A stretch of DNA of 64,000 bases from Streptomyces roseochromogenus subsp. oscitans DS 12.976 (GTDB lineage Bacteria > Actinomycetota > Actinomycetes > Streptomycetales > Streptomycetaceae): the NCBI RefSeq assembly GCF_000497445.1, contig NZ_CM002285.1, forward strand, positions 2,343,516 through 2,407,515. Direction: 5' to 3'. Below are positions 36,982 to 45,958 of the stretch, in pieces. Position numbers and translations under genes: made by a program. How positions within the stretch are numbered: the stretch's first letter is position 1; each line of letters begins with the position of its first letter. The notes beneath the pieces are model-generated. The model was not told the DNA's origin. It saw only the letters and a program-made list of their open reading frames with translations, and did no database searches.

Positions 36982-37266
36982 ATGGGTCTGTTGGACAACA
37001 TGAAGGCCAAGCTCGGTCCGGCCAAGGACAAGGTGTCGGACCTCGCGCGGCAGCACGGGGACAAGGTCCAGCACGGCATCGACAAGGCCGCGAAGGCCGT
37101 GGACGAGCGGACCAAGGGCAAGTACAGCGACAAGATCCAGGCAGGGACCGGAAAGGCCAAGGAGGCGATGGACCGCCTTGCGCACAAGGAAGGTCCCGGC
37201 CCGGACACGGCCAGCGGCGACCCGACGACCCCCACCAGGCCGGAGGGCCCGCCACCGGCTTCCTGA
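36982..37266 (+). CDS. MT0933/Rv0909-like antitoxin family protein
   Basis: 94 aa with a GGGAAGGTGGACC ribosome site. MGLLDNMKAKLGPAKDKVSD starts a long charged Lys/Ala/Asp helix followed by a Pro/Gly-rich tail. This pattern is annotated as an antitoxin family in actinobacteria. No toxin gene lies next to it, so an antitoxin role is doubtful here. Confidence 0.75.
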   Translation: MGLLDNMKAKLGPAKDKVSDLARQHGDKVQHGIDKAAKAVDERTKGKYSDKIQAGTGKAKEAMDRLAHKEGPGPDTASGDPTTPTRPEGPPPAS

Positions 37267-37463
37267 GCCTCCTCAACGGCATGCGGATCGGCGGACGGTC
37301 ACGGGGACGGTCGTACAGACACCGGCTCCCGGCCGTCCGCCGTATGCGCGTGCGCCGGCGTAGGCGCGTGCGTGAGAGCGTCCCGTCCGCCGCATCCGCA
37401 TAGCCCAGCCCAGCCCCGCACCAGGACCACCAGGGACCGGCGGCCACGCACCCCGCTACGACG

Positions 37464-38177
37464 CTACGACCAGGCGGCCACCACGTACCCCACGCCGTAC
37501 GGCGCGGCCTCGTACAGCAGTGAGCCGCTGAGGGCCGTGTTCTCGGCCGCGCCGGCCAGGACCTGCCAGGGGGCCCGGCCGGAGGCCTTCAGTTCTTGGG
37601 CCAGCTCGGGGTCCAGCGCACGGATGGCCGGCAGGTCCGCCGTGCCCAGCGCCCGTGCGACCTCCGCGTCGAAGGGTGCCGCCCGCTCGTCCAGGTAGCC
37701 CGGCGCCTTGACCGTGCGGCACGCGCTGGCGTCTCCCATCACGAGCAGCGCCACCCGCCCGGCTCGCGCGCCGGTCTCCCGTCCGACGTCGCCGCACCGC
37801 TCGGGCGCGAGCGCTTCCCCGATCCCGAGTCCCTCGATCGGGGCATCCGCCCAGCCGGTCCGCTCCAGCAGCCACGCACCCACGGCGAGCGAGGGCGGCA
37901 GCTCGCGCTCGCCCGGGGCGTCCGTCGCGGGCCCGAGGCGTACGTCGAGGTCGACCCCGAACCCGCGGAAGGATCCCCGGGCGCCTTGCGGAAACGATCC
38001 GCGCCCGCTCTGCTCGGCGGGCCCGACCACGACCAGGAGGTCCGGGCGGGCGGCCGCGAGCACACCGAGCGCGTCCGAGCACGCCGCGCGCGCGGCGTCC
38101 ATTTCGGGCGCGGCGCCCGCGGCGACCTCGGGCACGAGCAGCGGAGGGCAGGGACAGACAGCGGCGGAGACAAGCAT
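37464..38177 (-). CDS. Class III extradiol dioxygenase-like protein (LigB/MEMO-type)
   Basis: 237 aa from ATG (MLVSAAVCPCPPLLVPEVAA). VCPCPPLLVPE is the N-terminal signature of the family in actinobacteria. PDLLVVVGPAEQSG and VALLVMGDASAC follow, matching the LigB-like core, but metal-binding His residues are not obvious. It is probably not a true ring-cleaving enzyme. It lies next to miaB on the same strand, 67 bases downstream, and may be co-transcribed. Confidence 0.8.
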   Translation of the reverse strand: MLVSAAVCPCPPLLVPEVAAGAAPEMDAARAACSDALGVLAAARPDLLVVVGPAEQSGRGSFPQGARGSFRGFGVDLDVRLGPATDAPGERELPPSLAVGAWLLERTGWADAPIEGLGIGEALAPERCGDVGRETGARAGRVALLVMGDASACRTVKAPGYLDERAAPFDAEVARALGTADLPAIRALDPELAQELKASGRAPWQVLAGAAENTALSGSLLYEAAPYGVGYVVAAWS

Positions 38178-38244
38178 GATCGGCAGGGTAACGCCGTTCG
38201 ACGCCCGGCTCAGCTCTCGATGGCGTCGGGCACGTTGCGCGCCG

Positions 38245-39768
38245 TCAGTCGCAGCCGCAGCCGGTCGCGGCCGGCAGCGGCTCCGGGACGCCGATCTTCG
38301 GCAGACCCAGCAGGACACCCGCGGGCTTGGCGGACTCGGCGGCGGTGCGCTTCTCCCAGGCGTCCCCCGCGCGCGTACGGCGCACATCGAGGACGGGGCC
38401 CTCGGCGAGGAGGTGGTGCGGGGCGGCGTAGGTCACCTCGACGGTGACCACGTCACCGGGGCGGACCTCCTGCTCAGGCTTGGTGAAGTGGACGAGCCGG
38501 TTGTCGGGGGCGCGACCGGAGAGCCGGTGCGTGGCACCGTCCTTGCGGCCCTCGCCCTCGGCGACCATCAGCTCCAGCGTGCGGCCGACCTGCTTCTTGT
38601 TCTCCTCCCAGGAGATCTCCTCCTGGAGGGCGACGAGCCGCTCGTAGCGCGCCTGGACGACCTCCTTGGGGATCTGGTTCTCCATCGTCGCGGCCGGGGT
38701 GCCCGGGCGCTTGGAGTACTGGAAGGTGAAGGCCTGCGCGAAGCGCGCCTCGCGGACGACGTGCAGGGTCTGCTCGAAGTCCGCTTCCGTCTCTCCCGGG
38801 AAGCCCACGATGATGTCGGTGGTGATCGCGGCGTGCGGGATGGCGGCCCGGACCTTCTCGATGATCCCGAGGTAGCGCTCCTGCCGGTACGACCGGCGCA
38901 TCGACTTCAGGACCGTGTCCGACCCGGACTGCAGCGGCATGTGCAGCTGCGGCATCACGTTCGGGGTCTCGGCCATGGCGGCGATGACGTCGTCGGTGAA
39001 GTCACGGGGGTGCGGGGACGTGAAGCGCACCCGCTCCAGGCCCTCGATGTTCCCGCAGGCGCGCAGCAGTTTGCTGAACGCCTCGCGGTCGCCGATGTCG
39101 GAGCCGTAGGCGTTGACGTTCTGGCCGAGCAGCGTGATCTCGGAGACGCCTTCGGCGACCAGCGCCTCGACCTCGGCGAGGATGTCACCGGGCCGGCGGT
39201 CCTTCTCCTTGCCGCGCAGGGCCGGGACGATGCAGAAGGTGCAGGTGTTGTTGCAGCCGACGGAGATCGACACCCAGGCCGCGTAGGCGCTCTCGCGCCG
39301 GGTCGGCAGCGTGGAGGGGAACGCCTCCAGCGACTCGGCGATCTCGACCTGCGCCTCCTGCTGCACGCGGGCGCGCTCCAGCAGGACCGGCAGCTTGCCG
39401 ATGTTGTGCGTACCGAAGACGACGTCCACCCAGGGCGCCTTCTTCACGATGGTGTCGCGGTCCTTCTGCGCGAGACAGCCGCCGACCGCGATCTGCATAC
39501 CGGGCCGCGAGGCCTTCTTCGGCGCGAGCCGGCCGAGGTTGCCGTACAGCCGGTTGTCGGCGTTCTCCCGTACGGCGCAGGTGTTGAACACGACCACGTC
39601 GGCGTCCCCGTCCGCCCCCTCGGGCGCCCGCACGTACCCGGCCTCTTCGAGCAGCCCGGCCAGGCGCTCGGAATCGTGGACGTTCATCTGGCACCCATAG
39701 GTACGGATCTCATACGTCATAGATGAACGAAGGTCCACTGCCTGGCTCCGGTGGCTGCTGCTGGTCAT
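38245..39768 (-). CDS. miaB: tRNA-2-methylthio-N6-dimethylallyladenosine synthase
   Basis: 507 aa. It adds a methylthio group to i6A37 of tRNA with SAM and two Fe-S clusters. The N-terminal UPF0004 domain carries [32 protein letters not shown] and [11 protein letters not shown] (three cluster cysteines). The radical SAM motif is [12 protein letters not shown]. The TRAM domain is near residues 400-460. The short Cys-containing C-terminus (ATGCGCD) is unusual but seen in Streptomyces. It completes the modification begun by MiaA. Confidence 0.96.
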   Translation of the reverse strand: MTSSSHRSQAVDLRSSMTYEIRTYGCQMNVHDSERLAGLLEEAGYVRAPEGADGDADVVVFNTCAVRENADNRLYGNLGRLAPKKASRPGMQIAVGGCLAQKDRDTIVKKAPWVDVVFGTHNIGKLPVLLERARVQQEAQVEIAESLEAFPSTLPTRRESAYAAWVSISVGCNNTCTFCIVPALRGKEKDRRPGDILAEVEALVAEGVSEITLLGQNVNAYGSDIGDREAFSKLLRACGNIEGLERVRFTSPHPRDFTDDVIAAMAETPNVMPQLHMPLQSGSDTVLKSMRRSYRQERYLGIIEKVRAAIPHAAITTDIIVGFPGETEADFEQTLHVVREARFAQAFTFQYSKRPGTPAATMENQIPKEVVQARYERLVALQEEISWEENKKQVGRTLELMVAEGEGRKDGATHRLSGRAPDNRLVHFTKPEQEVRPGDVVTVEVTYAAPHHLLAEGPVLDVRRTRAGDAWEKRTAAESAKPAGVLLGLPKIGVPEPLPAATGCGCD

Positions 39769-40162
39769 GCCTCAAGGGTAGGTGCTCCTGAGAGACCCGA
39801 GCTCAGCACCTCCCTCACCCCCATGGCCACCGGAGCCCCTGCGTTCTCCGTCAGCAGGTCGCAGCCGATGCCGGCACTGCCGGCGGGACCGGCGATCCGG
39901 GCAGGAACCTCCCTGCCACCGCGCATCCGGCGCCGCGACCGTGCAGGCACCGGCAGCCGCCCCGCTACCGAGCCGGAGACGCAAGGGCATCGAAGCCCGA
40001 GCCGTGGCCGGGGCCGCGGCCACGCCCAGAGGGGACATTCCGGCCACGGACCGGGATACCTGACGGAGACCTTGCGGCGGCCCTCGGAACGCGCGATGAA
40101 CTTCCGTGGAAGCATGAACCGGATTGTTACTCTCCGGTATATGAAGCCGCTATAAGAACCCT
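39769..40162. other. Intergenic region with possible small gene remnants
   Basis: About 390 bases between divergent genes. Overlapping minus-strand frames such as ENAGAPVAMGVREVLSSGLS look vaguely coding but have no ribosome site or recognisable family. Confidence 0.3.
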
Positions 40163-41452
40163 GTGAGCATCTCCCGCAGAAGACTGATCATCGGGGCCGC
40201 GGCCGCGACGGCAACCGCCCCCCTCGTCACGGAAGGTCTGGCCGACGCCGGTCAGACCTTCCCCTCCGCACAGCAGACCCCCTCCCTCCCGGCACCGCAG
40301 GACTCGGGCATCGACCACATCGTGGTCGTGATGATGGAGAACCGCTCCTTCGACCACTACCTGGGCTGGCTGCCCGGCGCCGACGGCAAGCAGGCCGGGC
40401 TGACCTACACCGACCGCGACGGCGTCGCCCACCCCACCCACCGCCTGGACACCTCCCAGGGCTGCCAGTACAACGACCCCGACCACAGCTACGAGGGCGG
40501 CCGGATCGAGTACAACGGCGGCGCCTGCGACGGCTGGCTGCGCGCCGGGACCAACGACGCGTTCTCCATCGGCTACTACCTGCCGGAGGACCTCGACTTC
40601 TACGGCAAGGCCGCACCCGCCTGGACCGTCTGCGACCGCTACTTCTCGGCGATCATGGCCGAGACGTACCCGAACCGCTTCTACCAGCACGCCGCGCAGA
40701 CCGACCGCATCCACAACTCCACCGCCATATCCACGCTCCCCACCATCTGGGACCGTCTCGCCGACGCGGGCCTGCAGGGCAAGTACTACTTCTACGACGT
40801 GCCGTTCACCGCGCTGTGGGGCACCAAGCACCTCGACATCTCGCACCCGTACACCGAGTTCCTCGCCGACTGCGCCGCCGGCACCCTGCCCCAGGTCTCC
40901 TTCGTGGACCCCAAGTTCCTCGACGAGGGCAGCGGCACCTCCGCCGACGACCACCCGCACGCCGACATCCGCGCCGGCCAGCACTTCCTCGACGAGGTCT
41001 ACCGCGCCGTCACCACCAGCCCCGCCTGGGAACGGACCCTGCTGGTGATCAACTACGACGAATGGGGCGGCTTCTTCGACCACGTGGCCCCCACCACCGC
41101 CCCCGACGCCCACCCCGACTGGGGCCTGCGCGGCTTCCGCACGCCCTGCCTGGTGATCTCCCCGCGCGCGAAGCGCGGCCACGTCGCGCACGGTGTGTAC
41201 GACCACACCTCGGTCCTCAAGGCCATGGAGTGGCGCTGGAACCTGCCCGCCCTCACCCCCCGGGACGCCGCGGCGAACAACATCGTCGAAGTGCTCGACT
41301 TCACCAACCCGCCCAACACCGACGCCCCGCAGTGGTCCGTGCCGCCCGTCCTCGGCACGCCCTGCCCGCCCGCCGTACTGCCCGACTACGAGCAGTGGCA
41401 CGCCCTGCGCGACCTCGCCCTGTCCCTCGGATGGAAGCTCCCGAACCCATGA
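40163..41452 (+). CDS. Tat-exported phosphoesterase (phospholipase C/acid phosphatase family)
   Basis: 429 aa from GTG. The N-terminus SISRRRLIIGAAAATATAP has a twin-arginine signal. The PF04185-type core has IDHIVVVMMENRSFDHYLGW (metal-binding Asn/Glu region), ETYPNRFYQHAAQTDRIHNS and NYDEWGGFFDHVAP. Members cleave phospholipids or phosphomonoesters outside the cell. The stop overlaps the start of the next gene (ATGA), so the two are translationally coupled. Confidence 0.9.
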   Translation: MSISRRRLIIGAAAATATAPLVTEGLADAGQTFPSAQQTPSLPAPQDSGIDHIVVVMMENRSFDHYLGWLPGADGKQAGLTYTDRDGVAHPTHRLDTSQGCQYNDPDHSYEGGRIEYNGGACDGWLRAGTNDAFSIGYYLPEDLDFYGKAAPAWTVCDRYFSAIMAETYPNRFYQHAAQTDRIHNSTAISTLPTIWDRLADAGLQGKYYFYDVPFTALWGTKHLDISHPYTEFLADCAAGTLPQVSFVDPKFLDEGSGTSADDHPHADIRAGQHFLDEVYRAVTTSPAWERTLLVINYDEWGGFFDHVAPTTAPDAHPDWGLRGFRTPCLVISPRAKRGHVAHGVYDHTSVLKAMEWRWNLPALTPRDAAANNIVEVLDFTNPPNTDAPQWSVPPVLGTPCPPAVLPDYEQWHALRDLALSLGWKLPNP

Positions 41453-42570
41453 AGCACCGTCTCCTGCGCGGCAGGCGCCGCCTGCTGACCATCGCCGCCG
41501 CGTTCACCGCCCTCGTGGCGGGCGGAGGCGGCACCCTGACGGCGATGCAGGCCGAGGCCGCACCCACCGCGGACCCGCACCACGTCTTCGTGATCAACCT
41601 GGAGAACAAGGGGTACGACGAGACCTGGGGAGCCGGCTCCAAGGCGCCGTATCTGAGCCGGACGCTGCGGTCCCAGGGCGTGCTGCTGTCGCAGTACTAC
41701 GGCATCGGCCACAACAGCCTGGACAACTACCTCGCGCAGATCTCCGGACAGGCCCCGAACCCGGACACCCAGTCCGACTGCCAGACCTTCGCGCCGTTCG
41801 TCCGGACCGGAACCGTCGACCCCGGCCAGGCCGTCGGCCAGGGCTGCGTCTACCCCTCCGGCGTGCAGACGCTGGCCGACCAGATGGACGCCTCGGGGCA
41901 CACCTGGAAGGGATACATGGAGGACATGGGCACGCCGTGCCGCCACCCTGCCCTCGGCGCGGTGGACGACACCCAGAAGGCGAAGGTCGGCGACGAGTAC
42001 GCCACCCGCCACAACCCGTTCATGTACTTCCACTCGATCATCGACCAGCAGGACAGCTGCGCCCGGCACGTCGTCGACCTCTCCGCGCTCACCACCGACC
42101 TGCACAGCACCGCGACCACCCCCGAGCTGAGCTACATCACCCCCGACCTGTGCGACGACGGCCATGACTCCCCGTGCGTGGACGGCCGTCCGGGCGGGCT
42201 GGTCTCCGCCGACGCCTGGCTGAAGCAATGGGTCCCGGTCATCACCTCCTCCCCGGCCTTCAAGAAGGACGGCATGCTGATGATCACCTTCGACGAGTCC
42301 GACGGTCCGCAGGAGGACGCCAGTGCCTGCTGCGGCGAGGGCCCGGCCCCGAACACTCCGCTGCCCGGTATCACCGGCCTCGGCGGCGGCCGTACGGGGG
42401 CACTCCTGCTCTCCCCCTTCACCAAGGGCGGCACCTGGAGCACGACGCCGTACAACCACTACTCGCTGCTCGCCAGCATCGAGGACCGGTTCGGACTGCC
42501 GTATCTGGGCTACGCCGGACAGAAGGGCCTCAGCCGCTTCGGCACCGACGTGTTCAATGCCGGGACATGA
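41449..42570 (+). CDS. Secreted phosphoesterase family protein, second of a coupled pair
   Basis: 373 aa from the ATG overlapping the previous stop. The signal peptide is RRRLLTIAAAFTALVAGGGG, with TAMQAEAAP near the cleavage site. The core shows HHVFVINLENKGYDETWG, QYYGIGHNSLDNYLAQISGQ and MLMITFDESDGPQEDASACC, an acid phosphatase/phosphoesterase pattern different in detail from its upstream partner. Several Cys pairs suggest an extracellular protein. Substrate unknown. Confidence 0.88.
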   Translation: MKHRLLRGRRRLLTIAAAFTALVAGGGGTLTAMQAEAAPTADPHHVFVINLENKGYDETWGAGSKAPYLSRTLRSQGVLLSQYYGIGHNSLDNYLAQISGQAPNPDTQSDCQTFAPFVRTGTVDPGQAVGQGCVYPSGVQTLADQMDASGHTWKGYMEDMGTPCRHPALGAVDDTQKAKVGDEYATRHNPFMYFHSIIDQQDSCARHVVDLSALTTDLHSTATTPELSYITPDLCDDGHDSPCVDGRPGGLVSADAWLKQWVPVITSSPAFKKDGMLMITFDESDGPQEDASACCGEGPAPNTPLPGITGLGGGRTGALLLSPFTKGGTWSTTPYNHYSLLASIEDRFGLPYLGYAGQKGLSRFGTDVFNAGT

Positions 42571-42588
42571 CGGCACGGCCCGGTCGAG

Positions 42589-42783
42589 TCATGCCAGCCA
42601 GCGCCCCAGCGTCGCGCCCCGGTGCGCGGTCTGCCAGGCGCTGGTGGCCACAGCCGCCCTCATGGCCAGGGCCCAGCTCGGCGGGAGGGGGCCTGCGACC
42701 AGGACGCGGTAGGCCGCGACAAGGCCGGCTTCACGCTCGGGCGACACGACGGCGCTGACCTCGGTCAATAGCTGTCCGGTCAT
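42589..42783 (-). pseudogene. Antibiotic biosynthesis monooxygenase-like fragment
   Basis: The N-terminus MTGQLLTEVSAVVSPEREAG and LVAAYRVLVAGPLPP is typical of ABM-domain proteins. After GPLPP the expected middle is missing and the rest is unrelated. It is truncated, with no ribosome site of note. Confidence 0.5.
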
Positions 42784-42829
42784 CGTCCTCGTCTCCCTGA
42801 GGGCTGCTCGCCCGTTGCTCCCCTATGAC

Positions 42830-43362
42830 GGGTTATCCGGCTTCGCCCAGGAGACTGGCCGGGTCGAGGACAGTGATGCGGCCGCCGGCCAGGCGGAGCA
42901 GGCGGCGGTCGGCGAACTCGCGCACACCGTAGGCGCCGGCGAGGAGCACGGCGGTGGTGCCGGGACCGGAGGCCACTTCGAGCACACGACCGTCCTCGGC
43001 CGGGTCCAGGGGCCGGCGAGGCGGCGGGTCACCTGTCCTGCGTGGGGCGTGCGGTCTTGGAGCCGTACGGGGTGTCGGTGAGCCGGTTCAGCGGATCGAA
43101 CGGCACGTGCCGGCCGGAGTGGGTGACGGGCTGGAACGCCGTGGACCGTACGGCGGGGTGGCCGATGCCGTACTCGATGATCGCCCCGAGTTCGTGCTCG
43201 TTCCGTGAGGCCGAGGCCGCGCAGTTCGCCGATCCGTCGCACGCGCCACAGGGCCTCGGGCGCGTACAACAGCCGGTAGTTCGCCGGGCTGCGGCCAAGG
43301 GTGCAGATCAGTCCCAGGTCCCCGACCGTCATCGGCCGGACCCGGTCCTTACGCATCGACAC
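42830..43362 (-). pseudogene. Mosaic of gene fragments (MerR-like and methyltransferase-like pieces)
   Basis: At the upstream end, SPANYRLLYAPEALWRVRRI and GELRGLGLTE resemble the helix-turn-helix of a MerR regulator. In other frames come IIEYGIGHPAVRSTAFQPVT, unassigned, and then RVLEVASGPGTTAVLLAGAY, which looks like a methyltransferase SAM-binding loop. The frame changes between pieces show decay. merB, which often follows merA, could not be recognised in it. Confidence 0.45.
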
Positions 43363-43395
43363 CTCGCGAACTCCCTTCCCCGGCCACTCGGCGTG

Positions 43396-44835
43396 TCAGC
43401 CGGCGCAGCAGGACAGCCTCGCAACATCGCCGGTGTACATCTGGGCGGCCAGCCTGAGCGCCTCGGCGGTCGTCAGGTACGGCGCCCAGGTGCGGGCGAG
43501 TTGTCCGACGGTCATCTGGGCGGTGAGGGCGTAGGTGGCGGCGGTGATCAGATCGCCCGCGCCGTCGGCGACGGCGTGCACGCCGAGCAGGCGTCCGGTG
43601 CCCGCCTCCGCCACGATCCTGACCAGGCCGCGGGTGTCCCGTCTCACCAGCGCCCGAGGCACGTACGCCAGGTCCAGGGTGCGGCAGTCGCACCGCAGCC
43701 CGGCCGCGACCGCCTCCGCCTCGGTCAGGCCGACGGCTGCCAGCGCCGGGCTGGTGAAGGTGACCCGCGGCACCGCGGTGTAGTCCAAGGTGCGCCGGGC
43801 GCCGTTCAGGGCGTTGTCGGCGGCCAGTGTGCCCTGCGCGGCGGCCACGTACACGAACTGCGGCCCGCCGGTGACGTCCCCCGCGGCCCAGATCCGCGGG
43901 TTGGTGCTGCGCAGATGGCCGTCCACGACAACCTCGCCGCGCGCCCCTGTCATGACCCCGACCCTGTCCAGGCCAAGACCGGCGGTGACGGGTCGGCGGC
44001 CGGTCGCGATCAGCAGCTGGTCGGCCTGCACCTCGGTCTCGGCGCCGTCCGCCGCACGCAGGACCGCCGCTCTGGCGCCGTCGCCGGTGCCGACGGCGCG
44101 CAGTGTCGCACCGGTGCGCACGGCGATGCCCTCGTCCCGGAAGACGCCCTTGAGGGCAGCGGACACCTCCGGCTCCTCGAACGGGGCCAGCCGCTCCAGG
44201 GCTTCCACGATCGTGACCTTCGTGCCGAGCCGGGCGAAGAGCTGGGCCTGCTCCAGGCCGACCGCATTGCCGCCGACCACAAGCAGGGACTCCGGCAGCG
44301 CGTCCAGCTCCATCGCGGTCGTGGAGGTCAGGTAGCCGGTCTCGGCCAGCCCGTTGACGGGCGGTGCCCAGGGGACGGAGCCGGTGGCGACCAGGTAGTG
44401 GGCGGCCTCGATACGGCGGGTGCCGCCATCGGCCCCTGCCACCTCCAGGAGGGGATCGTCGCCGTCACCGACGAAGGCAGCGGTGCCATGCACGACCTCC
44501 CAGCCGTAGTCGGCCGCGAGATCGAGGTACTTCTCGGCGCGCAGCTGGGAGACCAGCGTGTCCTTGCCGTCGATCAGGTCCGGGAAATCCAGCGGCAGCC
44601 GCGCCGCTGCCAGGCCGGGGAAACGACCGGCCACGGCTGCGCTGTGCCGGGCATCGGCGGCGGCCAGCAGCGCCTTCGACGGCACACACCCGGCGTTCAC
44701 GCACGTGCCGCCGAGCGTGCCGCGCTCCACCATCACCACCCGACGGCCCTGGCCTGCGGCAGCAATGGCAGCGGCGAACGCCGCAGAACCCGAGCCGATG
44801 ATCGCCAGGTCGACGTCGGAGTCCCTCGTGGTCAC
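43396..44835 (-). CDS. merA: Mercuric reductase
   Basis: 479 aa from GTG (TTRDSDVDLAIIGSGS) with GGAGG upstream. It reduces Hg(II) to volatile Hg(0) with NADPH and FAD. The FAD site is AIIGSGSAAFAAAIAA. The redox pair is GGTCVNAGCVPSK (Cys45, Cys50), and the C-terminal vicinal pair is in ARLSCCAG (Cys476-477). No N-terminal heavy-metal-associated domain is present. It is divergent from merR-merT, with operators between them. The gene downstream is decayed. Confidence 0.94.
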   Translation of the reverse strand: MTTRDSDVDLAIIGSGSAAFAAAIAAAGQGRRVVMVERGTLGGTCVNAGCVPSKALLAAADARHSAAVAGRFPGLAAARLPLDFPDLIDGKDTLVSQLRAEKYLDLAADYGWEVVHGTAAFVGDGDDPLLEVAGADGGTRRIEAAHYLVATGSVPWAPPVNGLAETGYLTSTTAMELDALPESLLVVGGNAVGLEQAQLFARLGTKVTIVEALERLAPFEEPEVSAALKGVFRDEGIAVRTGATLRAVGTGDGARAAVLRAADGAETEVQADQLLIATGRRPVTAGLGLDRVGVMTGARGEVVVDGHLRSTNPRIWAAGDVTGGPQFVYVAAAQGTLAADNALNGARRTLDYTAVPRVTFTSPALAAVGLTEAEAVAAGLRCDCRTLDLAYVPRALVRRDTRGLVRIVAEAGTGRLLGVHAVADGAGDLITAATYALTAQMTVGQLARTWAPYLTTAEALRLAAQMYTGDVARLSCCAG

Positions 44836-44865
44836 GGAGCCACCTCCACATGAGCCACCCCTGCG

Positions 44866-44922
44866 ACCTATACGGATTGCCGAATAGGTCCAGCTCCCAT
44901 ATTATGCGGATAGGCGAATAGG
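44866..44922. promoter_or_regulatory. Two MerR (ArsR-type) operator-like repeats in the merA/merR intergenic region
   Basis: ACCTATACGG-ATTG-CCGAATAGGT (44866-44889) is a near-perfect palindrome. A second, half-degenerate copy, ATTATGCGGATAGGCGAATA plus GG, lies at 44901-44922, with centres 34 bases apart. GCGAATAGGTCCAG is repeated directly. The position suits repression of both divergent promoters. Confidence 0.75.
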
Positions 44923-44942
44923 TCCAGTGGAGGAGGCACCCC

Positions 44943-45320
44943 GTGAGCCAGACCCGCCCCGCCACCCCTTCCGCCATCGCGCAGACCGCCGCCCCCTGCA
45001 CCCACCTGGACACGACCGCCCGCTTCTTCCGCGCCCTCGGCGACCCGACCCGGCTGAAGCTGCTGGAGTTCATCCTGGCCGGGGAGCGCACCTCCGCCGA
45101 GTGCGTCGAGCACATCGGCATCTCCCAGCCGCGTGTGTCGGTGCACCTGTCCTGCCTGGTCGACTGCGGCTATGTCACCGCCCGCCGCGACGGCCGCAAA
45201 CTGCGGTACTCGGTCGGCGACCCGCGTGTGATCGACCTGATCGTCCTGGCCCGCTCCCTGGCCGCCGACAACGCCGCCGCCCTGGACTGCTGCGCCCGCA
45301 TCCCCGACCACCAGAGCTGA
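44943..45320 (+). CDS. merR: ArsR-family mercury-responsive repressor
   Basis: 125 aa from GTG with AGGAGG upstream. The winged helix has RALGDPTRLKLLEFILAGER and IGISQPRVSVHLSCLVDCGY. Cysteines at 19, 54, 71, 75 and the C-terminal pair 116-117 (LDCCARI) are candidate Hg ligands. In Streptomyces the mer regulator is of this ArsR type rather than the MerR type of Gram-negatives. It is divergent from merA and its operators lie directly upstream. Confidence 0.9.
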   Translation: MSQTRPATPSAIAQTAAPCTHLDTTARFFRALGDPTRLKLLEFILAGERTSAECVEHIGISQPRVSVHLSCLVDCGYVTARRDGRKLRYSVGDPRVIDLIVLARSLAADNAAALDCCARIPDHQS

Positions 45321-45326
45321 TCAGCC

Positions 45327-45650
45327 ATGCCCACGGCCCCGCCCACACGTCGGAATCCCGGCAGCTCCGGCAACCGCACCGACATCGCCGGCCTCGGCAT
45401 CGCCATACTGACGGCCCTCTGCTGCGCCGGCCCAGCGCTCATCGCCTCCGGCGCCCTCACCGGTCTCGGCGCCTGGCTGTCCAGCCCGTGGTGGACCACA
45501 GCTGCCGCCGCACTGGCCTCCGCCACCGTTGCCGGCGCGGTCCACCGCCGCCGCAAAAGCCACCATGCCTGCCGCGGGCCCGCCGAACACTCTTCCGCCG
45601 AGGGCTCCGGCACCACCCCGCCGAAGCGGAAGCCCCGCACCTACCACTGA
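45327..45650 (+). CDS. merT: MerT-like mercuric ion transport protein
   Basis: 107 aa starting 6 bases after merR. Two TM helices are predicted, IAGLGIAILTALCCAGPALI with the Cys32-Cys33 pair, and WWTTAAAALASATVAGAV. The C-terminal tail is basic with one Cys. The CC pair in TM1 is the mercury-relay motif. It is smaller than proteobacterial MerT and lacks the second Cys pair. It probably brings Hg(II) in for MerA. Confidence 0.75.
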   Translation: MPTAPPTRRNPGSSGNRTDIAGLGIAILTALCCAGPALIASGALTGLGAWLSSPWWTTAAAALASATVAGAVHRRRKSHHACRGPAEHSSAEGSGTTPPKRKPRTYH

Positions 45651-45724
45651 CGAGCCTTACCGCGCTGCCGAGCAGGAGCGTCTCGCGCGGGCCAGGACGC
45701 CACGACCCCGCTGAGGATGACTGG

Positions 45725-45958
45725 CTAGGCCGGCTCGGCGGGGTCGTGGGTGATCAGGTCTCCCGGCTGACACCGGAGGACATCGCAGATCCTCGACAAG
45801 GTTGAGAAGCGGATCGCCTTGGCCCGCCCGTTCTTGAGTACGGAGAGGTTGACGACGGTGATGCCCACTTGTGCGGACAGCTCGGTGAGCGTCATGCCAC
45901 GCTCGGCAAGGAGCCGGTCGAGGTGGATCTGGATCGCGTGGAGTTCCTCTTCGGGCAT
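45725..45958 (-). CDS. XRE-family helix-turn-helix regulator
   Basis: 77 aa, MPEEELHAIQIHLDRLLAER, then the HTH GMTLTELSAQVGITVVNLSV and RFSTLSRICDVLRCQPGDLI. It is a YozG-like short Cro/CI regulator. Its start overlaps the stop of the DUF2975 gene (TGATG), so the two are translationally coupled. It is probably the repressor acting on the palindromes at 46555-46604. Confidence 0.92.
   Translation of the reverse strand: MPEEELHAIQIHLDRLLAERGMTLTELSAQVGITVVNLSVLKNGRAKAIRFSTLSRICDVLRCQPGDLITHDPAEPA

Noticed and set aside
35542..37185. 547-codon version of miaA
   Set aside because: The N-terminal 235 codons are antisense to two small genes and lack motifs; the GTG at 36480 gives the normal MiaA length.
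36982..37266. Complete toxin-antitoxin system
   Set aside because: No toxin-like gene on either side; only the antitoxin-family protein is recognisable.
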